A stretch of DNA of 64,000 nucleotides from Panopea generosa (lineage: Eukaryota > Mollusca > Bivalvia > Adapedonta > Hiatellidae): positions 18,996,680-19,060,679 of the forward strand of contig CM055901.1 of NCBI GenBank assembly GCA_029582155.1, given 5' to 3'. Both the position numbers and the translations under genes were made by a program. A model generated the notes under the pieces. It did no database searches. It saw nothing but the letters and a program-made list of their open reading frames with translations, and had not been told where the DNA came from. Below, piece by piece: positions 12,410 to 25,100 of this stretch. Position 1 is the first letter of the stretch; every line of letters begins with the position of its first letter.

Positions 12410-12705
12410 CGGTCAGGCACCCAGTGAGCTAGGTTTGTAGCGTGTCTGACTATCAATGCAGGGGTCACGAGTTGCAATGTCATATATTAATCACCAAGGA
12501 GCCACAGTTCTCCCTGGTGATTAATACATGACATTGCAACTATTTGTCATTCATCTCTCACAGCTGATTAAATAGGGAAAGTAATCAGTTTCTTGCAGAG
12601 ATTGGTGTGTTTGAGTACGGGTTAACCTTCAAGGATTCCAGAAAAGAGTGATTGTCTGTTAGCCCTCAGTGACATAAAAAGACGCTTAACATTCAAACAA
12701 ACAAA
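12410..12705 (+). mobile_element. SINE family A interrupted by an inverted duplication
   Basis: Head AGTGAGCTAGG...GGTCACGAGTTGCAATG, then a 72-bp palindrome (12470-12541), then the normal body GTTTGAGTACGGGTTAACC and tail. Confidence 0.75.
12470..12541. repeat. Palindrome inside SINE A
   Basis: AGTTGCAATGTCATATATTA...TAATACATGACATTGCAACT, arms of about 31 bases and an 8-10 base loop. Confidence 0.85.
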
Positions 12706-13489
12706 ACATCATAAATCAACAAAGGTTAAAATATCACATCTATAAAACCGTAACATTTGCAAAAATGTTGATAAGCTAAAAACTTAACTTGACAGCAATA
12801 AAATCATAACCTGGTATTTACATTACCAACATACTGCTATTTTTTTTGCCATGTCTCATTTGGCACCAAAAAAACAAACATACGGCATAAATAATAGATT
12901 TAAAGCACAGAACTTATCAAAATAAATGCATTAAAATGTAAACAAACTGGCCTCGTTACCTAATGGCAAGTTTCATCTAGCAGAAAATTTTATGAACACT
13001 CGAAAAGTATAGGAAATCAACAAAAGGACAAATTATTCGCCAGTCTGCAAATGAAATGTTAACTTAATGATATACATGTAAAACTATCATTATTTCCTTT
13101 AAAATAATTTTCACATCCAGTTGCAACACAAATATTATTGATGATTTTTAGTTTTAACAAAATAACCTTTATGCAAGGATATGGGATTGTGCTCATATTT
13201 GGGTTATTTCCTAATAGTCTAGTAGAACTATCTACATAGAAAACGTCTAAATACATGTACATGTATACAAACAGTTAAGATGAAATTTTATCAAAATTCA
13301 AAAATATTGGAAACATTTTTCTTTACCTCATACAGCTGGATTTTTTAAACGAAACATCCATACTCCCTAATTTAACAATTTATCTATTAATCAGAATAAG
13401 ACAACAGTTAAAGACTGACAGAGATTTAATAACGTTTAAATGATTAGGTGTTGTAGTTTCTTCTGTGTTATACTTGTCAGTAATGAGGT

Positions 13490-13650
13490 TCAACGCCATT
13501 TTCAACACTTTCAGGTTACATATCCAGTTTTATTGGTGGAGGAAGACTTCAGAATAAATCTAAATGGAACCACCGTCCTTCCACAAGTAACTGGCAAACT
13601 TTCTCACATCAAGTTATTGGGCAGTTTGAACCAGTTTGAGATGTGTGTTT
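13490..13650 (-). mobile_element. SINE family B, reversed fragment
   Basis: CATATCCAGTTTTATTGGTG and CCTTCCACAAGTAACTGGCA blocks. The open frame over it is chance. Confidence 0.65.
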
Positions 13651-13899
13651 ATTATTTGTCATTTTGTTGATTTCTGAGATCTGATCAATATAAATTTGCA
13701 GACCAAAGTATGATGATTTCTCCTGATAATATTTCAAGGAAAACATCAGGAATTCTTTAATATAAAAATGTGTATAACTTCATATTGTTCACTGTCACTA
13801 CCACTATGCCCTTGATAAAGCATGATTCTAAATACACAAGGCGGGTTACACAAAATTCTCAATTTCTATAAATGATAGCTTGAACTCATTATATATTAA

Positions 13900-14109
13900 C
13901 CCTTTACTCCATAGATATGCGGTTTCCCGCACCAATCACAGTAGGCCTTTGAAAATAGTGCAGGAAGAGTTCAGATTGCTCGTTACACTTCCTGCTCTGT
14001 TTTCCACTCTGTCATGTTAATATAAACATAATTCACCCATTGCTGATATGTGGTGAATATATGCTTTCAATATTAAAGGTGTCCAAAGGCATCTATATAA
14101 AGTAAAGGG
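13900..14109 (+). mobile_element. piggyBac-like MITE, 210 bp, intact TTAA sites
   Basis: CCCTTTACT...AGTAAAGGG inverted termini flanked by TTAA at 13896-13899 and 14110-14113. Internal inverted repeat around AGTGCAGGAAG/CTTCCTGC(A)CT. TTAA target and CCCT-type ends are piggyBac traits. Confidence 0.85.
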
Positions 14110-14113
14110 TTAA

Positions 14114-14881
14114 ATCACCACATACGTTAAGTCCAAACAAACGGTTACTCTTTAGTAATTGATAACATGCAAAAGAACAAATGTAAAATGAAGTTATAGC
14201 ATTTCAAAAATTTCGAGTTGATGAATGAATGAATAGAGTTTTACGTTGTACCAACACATTAAAGGTTATTCGACGCCAACAGGAAAGATTCCAGGTTCAC
14301 TCTACATGTACAAAAACAACAAATTAACATACAGATTGAAAAAATACACCAACAAATGAATATGCAGAATGAACCTAGAACCTTGATACCTTCAGAACTG
14401 CAGTGTTTCAGCAAATTCTATCGTATTACTAAATTTGTTGCTTCTTATGACATGCATAAGCAACAGTGATCCTATTCTTGCCATCACTCATAGCTCCCTG
14501 GAACCACACAGGGGTTGATAATTTAACCACAATAGTGAACATGACAAAAAATGATCAAATGAACATGACACCAATTCGGGGGATTCCTACCCCTCTGCAG
14601 AGATTGAGTGATTCTATTCTTAGCTGGAACCACACGCGCTTCGAGTTGATAAAAATCTCAAGTTAAGGCATTTGGCTTAAACTTAGATAATTAGGTTTTA
14701 TGTATACTGGATACAAAAAATCTTGAGTTTCAACTCTCATCTTAAAAAAACTTACACATATAGTTTTAACAAAATATTTTATATTTTGGCTCGACGTTAC
14801 ACATTATACATTGACAATAAACATGAATACTTATAATGCGAGATTCACATATTGATTTATTTCATATTCATATGGCCAATC
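14114..14881. other. Intergenic, nothing recognised
   Basis: Between the MITE and the family 1 element. A duplicated TGGAACCACAC phrase (14500, 14625) is the only internal structure seen. Confidence 0.5.
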
Positions 14882-16337
14882 AAACAAGAAAATATTGGTG
14901 GAACTGATGGATGCTCCCTAAGTGAGTGTTTGACTCTGTACCATATTCCCTTAGTGCTGATGGCTACTTGATTGAAAAATACCAAACTGCACAGCAGGAA
15001 CAAATGTGACTCTGTACTTGACAGAACTCATTCGCAAATCATTGAAACGGAACAAAATGACAATATGTGCATATCCTAGCTAGTTTTACAAAATTAAAAC
15101 CAGAGGTTGTAGTGAAATAGCATCATGAAGACAATATGCACCTCTCTACTTGGTAATCATGCATCCTAGCAAGTTTCTTAAAATTCCAAACAGAGGTTGT
15201 AGAGAAATAGAACAGAGAAGAGTTTGGTCACAGACAGAATGAAAGGGCCACAACTCCATAAAAAATCATCAAACTGGAACACAAACATAGCAAGGGCCAT
15301 AACTCCATGAAAAATCATCAAACTGGAACACAAACATAGCAAATTTCATAAAATTCCAACCTGAGGCTGTAGAGAAATAGCACGGACAAGAATTTGGTCA
15401 CAAATTCAAAGGGCCATAACTCCGTGAAAAATCATCAAACCGAACCATAAAGACAATATGCGAATTTGCATTTGGTTATGATGCATCCTAGCAAGTTTTA
15501 TAAAATTCCAACCTGAGGTTATAGAGAAATAGTGTGGACAAGAATTTGGTCACATGATCAAATAAAGGGCCATAACTCCATGAACAATAATCGAACCGGC
15601 ACACAAAGATATTATGCGCATGTCCACTTGGTAGTGATGCATCCTAGCAAGTTTCATAAAATTCCAACATTGGGTTATAGAGAAATAGCATGGACAAGAA
15701 TTTGGTCACAGGAAGAATCAAAGGGCCATAACTCTGTGAAAAATAATCAAACCGGAACACAAAGATATTATGGGCATGTCCACTTGGTAGTGATGCATCC
15801 TAGCAAGTTTCATAAAATTCCATCATTGGGTTGTAGAGAAATAGCACGGACAAGAATTTGATAACAACCAGAATCAAAGGGCTATAACTCCGTGAAAAAT
15901 CATCGAACTGGAACACAAAGATATTATGCACATCTGCACTTGGTAATGATACATCCTAGCAAGTTTCATAAAGTTCCAACCTGAGATTGTAGAGGAATAG
16001 CATGGACAAGAATTTGGTAACAGACTAAATGAAAGGGCCATAACTCTGTGAAAAACATCGAACCGGAACACAAATACAATATGCGCATCTCCACTTGGTA
16101 ATGATGCATCCTAGCAAGTTTCATAAAATTCCATCATTGGGTTGTAGAAAAATTGCCCAGACAAGAATTTGGTCACAGACAGAATCAAAGGGCCATAACT
16201 CTGTGAAAAATCATCGAACCGGAACAAAAAGATACTGTGCATATCTCCACCTGGTAGTGATGCATCCTAGCAAGTTTCATAAAATTCCAACCAGAGGTTG
16301 TAGAGTAATAGCCCGGACAAGAATTTGGTGACACACA
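14882..16337 (+). mobile_element. Tandem-core element family 1 (pearl/Helitron-like), 3'-truncated
   Basis: 5' end AAACAAG, imperfect hairpin ATTGGTggaACTGAT, then ATGCTCC, followed by about eight core units with a 156-bp period (AAGGGCCATAACTC..., GATGCATCCTAGCAAG...). Ends inside a unit without the 3' terminus seen at 63899. Bivalve pearl elements have the same layout of about 160-bp core repeats. The open frames across it are repeat artefacts. Confidence 0.85.
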
Positions 16338-16891
16338 GATGCTCTAAGAGGTTGATTTGTGATAATTAAATTTAGATATCAATTAATAATAGTACAACAG
16401 TTTTACAATCAACAAAAATAATTAAAGCTTCCGTCTGAGGCAGTTACATGCATTACATAGTGTCAATATATGAATAGTCATAGACAGAAATCTGTAAAGC
16501 AAACAAAAGGAGCCATGCCTGGTCACAATGGAATATATATAACAATTTCTTTATTTCAAGCTTCAATGAGACAATTAACGGTTTAATATGCAAAATAGAT
16601 GAAAACATTCGTTGTACAAAGTTTCCATGATATGCATATAACAAATACATGTACGGAACAGTCAATAAAGCACATACATTTATCAAGAGGAATATATAAA
16701 CATGAACTTGAACGGGCCTCATTACCTTAAGGTAAGTTTCATCTAGCAGAAATTTTATGAACCATCAAAAGGCATATAACAGATACATACACATGAAAAG
16801 GCAATAATTATTACAGAAATTAGTGCTCAGTTTTTATTGAATTTATTTAACAAGTTGGCAAAATTTTTACCAATCTCTACTGAGTATTACA

Positions 16892-17135
16892 GTCAAACCT
16901 GTCTTTAGCAGCCAGTCAAAGGAAGGAGTAAAATTAGCTTTTTAAGACAGGTTGTTGCTTCTTAATACAAGTATTACAATCAAACTGTCTTAAGCAGCCA
17001 GTCAAACGAAGGATCAAAAGTGGTCTTTTAAAACAGATTATTGCCTAGTACAGGTTGATTTGTTTGAAAGCATAGAAATAGGAAATAGCAAATGAGGGCA
17101 CTTAAGACAACTGGCTTCTCAATAGAACTGATCGC
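16892..17135 (+). mobile_element. MITE of the TTAAGCAGCCA family
   Basis: CAGTCAAACCTGTCTTTAGCAG at left, GGGCACTTAAGACAACTGGC and CTTCTCAATAGA at right, with an internal repeat starting CAATCAAACTGTCTTAAGCA. Inverted ends TTAAGCAGCCA/TGGCTGCTTAA. Confidence 0.65.
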
Positions 17136-17246
17136 TAATTACAGATACAAATGTGGGATTATTTATATATATCACAATATTTAGAAAAATTGTACATTTA
17201 CCATTTATTTTATAAAGAATCCAAAAAAATTATATATGCTATGGAT

Positions 17247-17798
17247 CAATCTCATTAAAATCAGATCAACTTTAAGCTTCCATAATCTACTCACTGTAGA
17301 TCTTATTGCATAAAAGGTCACCCCAAATTGACTTTTCCGTCAGCCAATGAGAGCATTGTGCTCAATGTTTCGAAAGTGAAAGTAGAAGTCTATTTTAACC
17401 AAAGAAAAATCTATATTTGGCTGGGTGCCCAATATCATATAAGATTATCACGCGTTTATAATTGTTATGACGAAAACATTGCTGTGCCCATGTTAAATGT
17501 AAATGATTTTGAGAAATTACAGAAATCAGGAATGATACTGAGACTTTTTTTATTCATACACCAACATAGGAAGATCACAATGGCCGAATCAACGCCCAGG
17601 ATACAACACTTTGTAAGAATGAATCAATCAACATCATGTTGTAAATCTCAATGAACTGTGGATTAATCTGATTGGCTGAAATAATATGAATATTAACTAC
17701 ATGAAAGGTCAATCTGAGGTGACCTTTAATGCAATGCTGTCAGATCTACTGTAAGTAGAGTATGGAAGCTTAAAGTTGATCTGATTTTAGTGAGATTG
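17247..17798. mobile_element. Mutator-like (MULE) non-autonomous element, 552 bp
   Basis: Long terminal inverted repeats of about 90 bases (CAATCTCA(T/C)TAAAATCAGA...AAGGTCACC) and a 9-base target duplication GCTATGGAT at 17238-17246 and 17799-17807. The 108-codon open frame inside matches no transposase I recognise. Confidence 0.8.
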
Positions 17799-17807
17799 GC
17801 TATGGAT

Positions 17808-18414
17808 AACACAATGTACATATTAGTTTCTGTTTATCAACATAGTGATACAAGAACTTGTATAAAAAGATAGGAAAATTGCATCTCCTGACTAGATGTT
17901 GATGAAACAGCAAACGAAGGATTCACAATTTGCAAATTAATCATTCATAATTCAAAGGCAACTGATTTCTTGTACATAAATGTAATTTTAGATGTTTCAT
18001 GCAAAATGCTCTTAAATAAAGATATTGAGGTTTGAAGGAAAATTTATCGTAATTTGTCGTTATTTTAGCTGCAATATACAAATTTGGTAATCACAAGTAC
18101 TTCAATAATTATATAACACAAATTTCTGGGAATTGTATTGTTTTGATGACAATTTCATTCTGCAGTGTAAGAATTTTGATTTATGATCCTGAGATATTGT
18201 GAGATCTTGCGAGAATAAGCGAGCGTTCACACAATCTAAATCAGTTGCCTTTCCTTCTCTAAATAATTCCTTAATGTGATTTAGATAACATGATAAATGA
18301 TGTCATTTGAAGATATTGCATAATGAAAATAAAATCTGACTAGATGATATTCATTACCATGTCATAAGTTGCGTGTAATATAACTAATTTCTTTTGTTGT
18401 TTGTCGTTTGATTA
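17808..18414. other. Intergenic, nothing recognised
   Basis: AT-rich unique-looking DNA between the MULE-like element and the family B SINE. Confidence 0.5.
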
Positions 18415-18600
18415 ATGGGTTTTAATGCCATTTTCAACACTTTTTCAGGTTATATACGGCATATCCATTTTTTTAAATGTTGGAGGAAGATTTCAGAGTC
18501 TGAGCAGAACCATGGTCCTTCCACAAGTAACTGACAAACTGTCTCACATCAAGTTTTCAGACTGAGCAGGAGTTAAACCTTTGACCTTAAAAGTGAAAGG
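18415..18600 (-). mobile_element. SINE family B, reversed
   Basis: GGTTATATACGGCATATCC...CCTTCCACAAGTAACTG. A forward-oriented copy follows at 18650-18775 (TTACTTGTGGAAGGATGGAG). Confidence 0.65.
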
Positions 18601-19046
18601 CAAGTTATTTATATATAAGCAAGTTGAACCTCTGATTGCAGTTATAATATATAGTTACTTGTGGAAGGATGGAGGTTGTACCGGTATGCATCTGATGTCT
18701 TCCTTCATCAATGCAACTGGTTGTCTTATATAACCTGTAATGGGTAGTACATGTAAATGGCGTTAAAACCTATTCACCAGCAACACTGGACATACGTTGT
18801 TGATCCTAAATGCAATTTATACATGTAAATAACAGCAAAATGATGTTTCAAAGAAGATCAACATTTTATAATAGATCAATACAAATAAATATTTTATCAA
18901 TACCATAACTGTATGAATAAAATTTAATAAAATCAAAACTTCGTTTGTCGGGGGTATAACAAGGCATGAAAGTAAATAGGGCAGGTATTAATAAAAATAT
19001 AAATTTTGAATGTAAAATCACATTTGATATATAACTATTGGGAGTA

Positions 19047-19116
19047 TCATCTTTCTTTTGGTTTGTCTTTCTTTTCTGGTAAAAATATCGGTGTAACTTC
19101 CTTGGGTTTGAATTCA
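19047..19116 (-). CDS. POMGNT1: POMGNT1 terminal coding exon
   Basis: 70 bases ending in TGA (19047-19049): [20 protein letters not shown] then ER. VTPIFLP matches the vertebrate tail. Acceptor tcttttcag. An ATTAAA hexamer on - at 18923-18928 is a weak poly(A) candidate. Confidence 0.93.
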
Positions 19117-22100
19117 CTGAAAAGAAACAAAATACAGTCCGATGTTGAAATATAAATGTGAAAAATGCAGCCTGAAATATAAGCTGTTAAGACAAAAGTT
19201 TAAATTGACTTATTTTACTTCGATTGTGAAACAAGTTATCACAACTTGTACAAATCACTCTCAAAGTGTTCCTGGGTTAAACCAGACTAAGTATATGCGG
19301 ACAGTGTGTCTTGCTCAAGATACCACACATAGCCATGGCGGAGGATCAAACCCACGACCAACAAAATAAAACACAAAGCAAAAGGTTACCATCCACGGAA
19401 ACATTTCTTACCATTTTTAAAACATCAATATTTGTTTGTTTATTTGTTGTTGTTTTTTTATGGAGAAATCTAACTACAGATGTTTGATGGGTTCTCTGGA
19501 TAAAATTTAATTTCAGATGGACGAACAGATAGAAAACACAAATACTATATATCTCCCAGATAGAGGGGAAAACATAATGAAATGATACATATTTCAACAG
19601 ATCATACTGTAACAAACAATAATTGTCATATATGAATGAATTGAGAAATTGATCCTTATTTTACATATTTTTTACCATCTTGCAAAGAAGTGGTGTATAG
19701 TGATTACATTCAAAATGCAACAAAACAAAACATTGGACAAATGGTGATCATAAAACTGCAATCTGAGGTTCTACTTGCAGCAGCAAAGACTTGAAAAAGT
19801 AACTTTGAGAAGTAGATATGAAGAAGTAACTTAGAGAAGTAGATATGAAGAAGTAACTTAAAGAAATAGATAAAAGTTCTTACGCATATGGAGATGCAGG
19901 AACGCCGATGATGACAAGATGTTTCTCCTGATGAAACTGTCGCCACATACTCTGTAATACCACAGATGTTCATAATAAATACTCAACATTACCTTAAAAA
20001 TATTGTTTACAATACTAGTATGTTGATTTCATAGTTTGTTTAATTTATCAACACCTCATCATATGTAGAATATGTTGAAACATGAAAATCTCACAAAATC
20101 AGTTCACAACAGTACAATTATCAAATTAAGGCTATATATATATATTATGTATTTGAGAAAAGAAATTCTGTTCCTGATAGCGAGCAATAAAATGGTAAAT
20201 GTTGCTTTCTCCATATAAACAACAAAGACAATGGCACTAGTTAAATTAAATCCTTTGAGTTATTTGAATAAAATTATAAAAAAAAACAATCAAATTGGAA
20301 ATAGCAAATGTGGCTGCTTAAGTGTTCTAGAGGGAGCACCTTAGATCCCTCAGCTTAGGTTCACCCTATTATTATTATACGAGAGAAAACAACCTCTATA
20401 TATATATTATCTGTAAGACTGCCCATTTTTCACTAAAAAATAAATTCCTAACATAAATATCTTACCTTGTGGAAACCTCGTACATCTAAATCCCAGAGTT
20501 TATAACACTGAAACATAAAATGAAGACAAAACTAGCAACTTCAAGTAAAACGGGACAAACATTTACAAAGTTCTTCATAAATATTGTGTACTGATAATTT
20601 CACATCAATATAAGGTTAATATGAATGAAATCGAGTTTAGTTAGTTGATAGCGCTTCTTGACTATCAATCCAGGGGTCAGCGGGGCAGTAATGTAATGGA
20701 TAGAGTGTTTGCCGCTGACGCCGGATGTTGTGGGTTCGATCTCCAGCTAGACCCTTCATGCCTCTCATAAAACAACACTCAGTACTGGCTCTACCCAGGA
20801 AGCAGACTCGAGAGCGGTTCATTGTAGCTCTGAGCTTTCATTGCAATCAAGCTTAAATAAATTAAGTATAAACTAATCCAAGGTCAGGAATTTGAATCAC
20901 CTGCCAATTCAAAAGGGAAAATTACTTATAGGGATGGTGTGCAAGTACTGGTTAACCTTCTATGACCCCAGGAAAAAGTGGTTAACTGATCCTTTGTTAG
21001 CCCTCCTGGGCATCAATTCTAACAAACAAATCAAAATTTAGTTCAACATTGCCATGTGCGCCTTTAAAAGGACAATGTGTAATATACATGTAGCATATAA
21101 AGTCAAACCTGTCTTAAGCAGCCAGTCAAGTGATGGAGCAAAATGGCCCTTAAAGATAGGTTGTTGCTTAGTACAAGTGAACTTGCAATGAAAGCATACA
21201 AATTGGATAAAGCAAATATAGCTGCTTAAGACTAGTGGCTGCTTAATAGAGGTGACTACTCTAATAATAAATATATTTTACCTTTGCTAAACTTTTCCAA
21301 GTTTCAAAATCATGCTCTGCTTTCATTTGTATGTACATCACATAAGTTTCATCCTACAAAAAAATCATATCGTGTGAATTTCTTTAATCTTTATTTCCAA
21401 ACTCAAACTAGAAATTTTTCTACTGACATGAATGCCCATGTTTTACGAAAAGGGATCATAAATCATATTGAACTTGACCTGTATTATATAATGATTCAGG
21501 TATGCACTAAACATTAATTGAAAACAAACCCCTTCAGAAGTAATTGATCCATCTTCTTTGAATGGTGGAGGGAAGAAAGGTGGAGAAAAGAATGGTAATG
21601 TGAAGAATGGTAGATGGAAGAATGGTGGAGGGAAGAATGGTAAAGGGAAGAATGGTAGAGGGAAGAATGGTGGAGGGAAGAATGGTAGAGAGAAGAATGG
21701 TTAGAGGGAAGAATGGTGGAGGGAAGAACTGGTTGAGAGAAGAATGGTGGAGGGAATAATGGTGGAGGCATACTAAAGAACAAGGAATTCAGTGAATTGA
21801 ATACCCCCGGTATATGTTGGGCTCAGTCTGAACATGCTATATCCATTTAATGTAGGATGTATGTTTTTAAACTATGAAATAAAAGCCACAAGGGGCTCTT
21901 GTACAGGTTTTTGTATAATTCTTTACATGATTCAAATCAGAGAGCTTTGTCTAAATTTCAAGGTCACCACTGCATTGTTTTTGTTAGAAAATGACACTCT
22001 TAGATTATTGTTAATATGTTCAATTAGCAAACAAATATTTTTCAAAAAGTGTTTGTTGTAGTTAGTTTAATTTTTTTTAACTTCAGTTGCAAAAAAAATT

Positions 22101-25100
22101 AAATTCTAGGGAGGAGCTTGTGAGGTCATGCATTTCAAATTGTAAATATGCATAGATCTCTGCAAACACATGTACATGTAGTTCCATCATACTTAATGCA
22201 GCTGATTAATGGTTAGTCAGGTTTCAGTGTGCTTAAAATTGACCTATTGATTAGCTACATGTAACATGCCATTCATGACCATCGAGGCCTTGATTTTCTT
22301 CTTAACAAACTCCCTTGTCATCAGTTCTATCTCATCAATAGTTGATCTGCACAATTACTTCAAACCAATTTCTTTACTCTAATATTATAATTTTACTGAC
22401 TAAACTACAAAAGAAGTACAATTTAACCGCATGATTTTAGTTTTATTGATTCTCTAATATCAGAAACTTTATTTCTTAAAATTTTAATTTTCTTCTAATT
22501 AGGGACTTTTATATATTTTTTAATTTTTTTATTCTGCAGTATCATATAAACAATATTATTTCATACAGATCTGCCCAAGTCCATATACTAGAACATGTAA
22601 TGATATACTGATAAGATGTCACAGGGTGCAATGAAGAAAAACTATTAATATGGTATCATGTATTCAGTATGTAAGAGTATACCTGTATTTTCTCCTACCC
22701 AAATTATTGGCACAAATATAGATGTTTTTTTCTCTTTCATTCCATAGGCATAAACATACATGTTTTTTCTCTTCTACAATCCATAAGCATAAATATACCT
22801 GTTTATTCCTCTTTCAAACCACAGACATAAATATACATGGTTTTTCTCATCTCAAATCCATAGGCATAAATATACTGTTGTTTTTTTCCTTTTTCAATCC
22901 ATAGGCATATATGTCTCTTTCCTATTTTATGGGCATATGAAATAATAAATAAGTAGTGGTGTTCTACTTAACAACATCATGAACATGATCTAACATTGGT
23001 TTCATCCTCTCTCTCTCCCAACACCCAGCTCAATAACTTACATTACTATGTGGTATAAAATCTTCGCCACATGGGTCTTTAGAATGATCTAACACTTTGG
23101 CACCTTTAATGAGATCTTTAATAAGTATTTCATATGGTTCACTTTGCATCCTGAAAAAAAGAAAGTGTAAATAAATATTTATACTATAAAACAGGCAACA
23201 AATTGCTACAGCTTGCAATAGAAATAATTACATAATACATACTGGTAGTTTAAATTTCTGTTACAGAAATAATCCCTCATTTGATGGTATTAACTAGAAT
23301 TTTCATCAGAATGGAGATTAAAGGTCATGTCAGCTCTAGTCAATGGTAAATATACAAATAGACCATTATATATTACTTTGCATCATTTTCACCAATCTTT
23401 ACATCATATTACAATATTGTATAAAAGGCTTCATAGCAAAACTTGTCTCAATAACTCAATACAAACTCTGAAGATAAACTAGTTTTGCATTAATTCTCTT
23501 GATGTACAGTGAAACATTGGCTCATGCTTTAAGTGCCAGCCTCACATCATGCAAAAGAGACAATAAATGAAGCCCTTAAATGCAAGGAACAGACCATTCT
23601 TGCATATTGGACAAGATTTTGGAGTATTTTTACCGAGAACAGATTTTTCACCCTACACTCCCTCCATGCAATTATCCTACCCTGCTGTGGCATTGGAACA
23701 ACTTATGATGTTACGTATTAAAAAATATGACATACCATAACTAATTTGTCGTCTTAAAACCCATCATGGCAAAAATATAGTAATTATCTAAATCAAAATA
23801 ATCATTCAATGGGTTTGGTATGCAAGAAAAATAATCTTACATGCTTTTTTCGGTTCAAATAGGAAATTCCGTCGCTTGGGAAAACTGTTTTCACAGAAAT
23901 TCTGGCAGAGTCTTGTTCCCCCCAAAACAGTTATAAATTGGGATGGAATTTTCTATACAAACCTCAAACCTGTGTAAGATTCTTATATTCACATACATGC
24001 TTATTATCATCTTCATCTATAAATCATGATGCAGGTCCCAAGAGGGCATGAGAATGCTTTTCTTGCTATAATCATACATTTCACTGATTAATTTCGAAAT
24101 TCCCTGACAAATCTCTGAACTGGAAGAGTTTTAAAATTCCCTTTTTAATTACTTGACTATACTTTTACACTTTATATAAAACATTTGATATAAATTTACA
24201 TCTAACTCCAAGTTTCAAATATCAGAAATATATTTGTACAAATCAGAATTTGCAGGGCTAAGTTTGCTCAGTGATTAGCGCATCTATCAATCCAAGAGAT
24301 ACAAGTTTGAATCTCCATCCAACCACAGTACTTGCAGAGATGGGGTGTACTTGAGTACTTGTTCACTTTGAAGATTCCAGGAAACAGTGAATAGGGTAAC
24401 TGATCATCTGTTTGCCCTCGATTGCATTAAAATTTAGCTAAATAAGTAAACAATCAGAATTCAATCATTCTTTTGACTGGTCTAAATACTTACTTTTCTA
24501 TGTCTTTTAACTTGACATTTGGCTGTGATAAAAGAGTATGTTTTTGGAAGTATAATTCTTGGAAATATGGATTGATATTAAGTCCTTTGGATCCAAAATG
24601 GAATGTACGAGATATATCAGGAATGATACACTCTCGGGATTTACGAATCAAATTATCTCTCATCCACATGTCCCAGTCCCACAGCTGTCAAATAGAAACA
24701 GGGATATATTAAGCAATAGAATAGATGTCTCAGTCCCATAGCTGTCAAATAGAAACAGGGATAAATTAAGCATTAGAATAAATGTCCGAGTCTCATAGCT
24801 GTCAAATAGAAACAGGGAATAAATTAAGCATTAGAATAAATGTTACAAGTTTCATGAAAACTGTAAAGCTTTCTTTAAATATGAAATTTCAGATAGTGAT
24901 ACTAAAGAGATTAATATTTTTAAATGAGTATACATACATGTAAAAATTGATTTCATGCGTGAACATCAGTACAATTAATATCTACATTGCTGTGTGTCCT
25001 TTTAAAGGTAATGTGACAGGAAAAATCTCATTTGGAGTTTTGAGTCTGCCACAACGTGACAAAAACCGATATCTAAGTCAGAGTGATAAAACAAAATGGA

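Larger units (their letters stand above)
11300..13489. other. Intergenic, AT-rich with SINE A copies
   Basis: An (AT)n tract at 11445-11505, SINE A pieces (11795, 12410) and otherwise unclassified AT-rich DNA. No coding evidence on either strand. Confidence 0.6.

Noticed and set aside
15532..16331. Open frames of 109 and 78 codons with [11 protein letters not shown] repeats
   Set aside because: Translations of the 156-bp family 1 core; the same peptide appears at 39851 and 63433 wherever the repeat lies.
17328..17654. 108-codon frame within the MULE-like element as a transposase
   Set aside because: Far too short, with no recognisable catalytic or zinc-finger motif.
21514..21783. 89-codon - strand frame with repeated HSSLYHSS
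   Set aside because: A by-product of the 15-bp minisatellite. It has no splice or start context.
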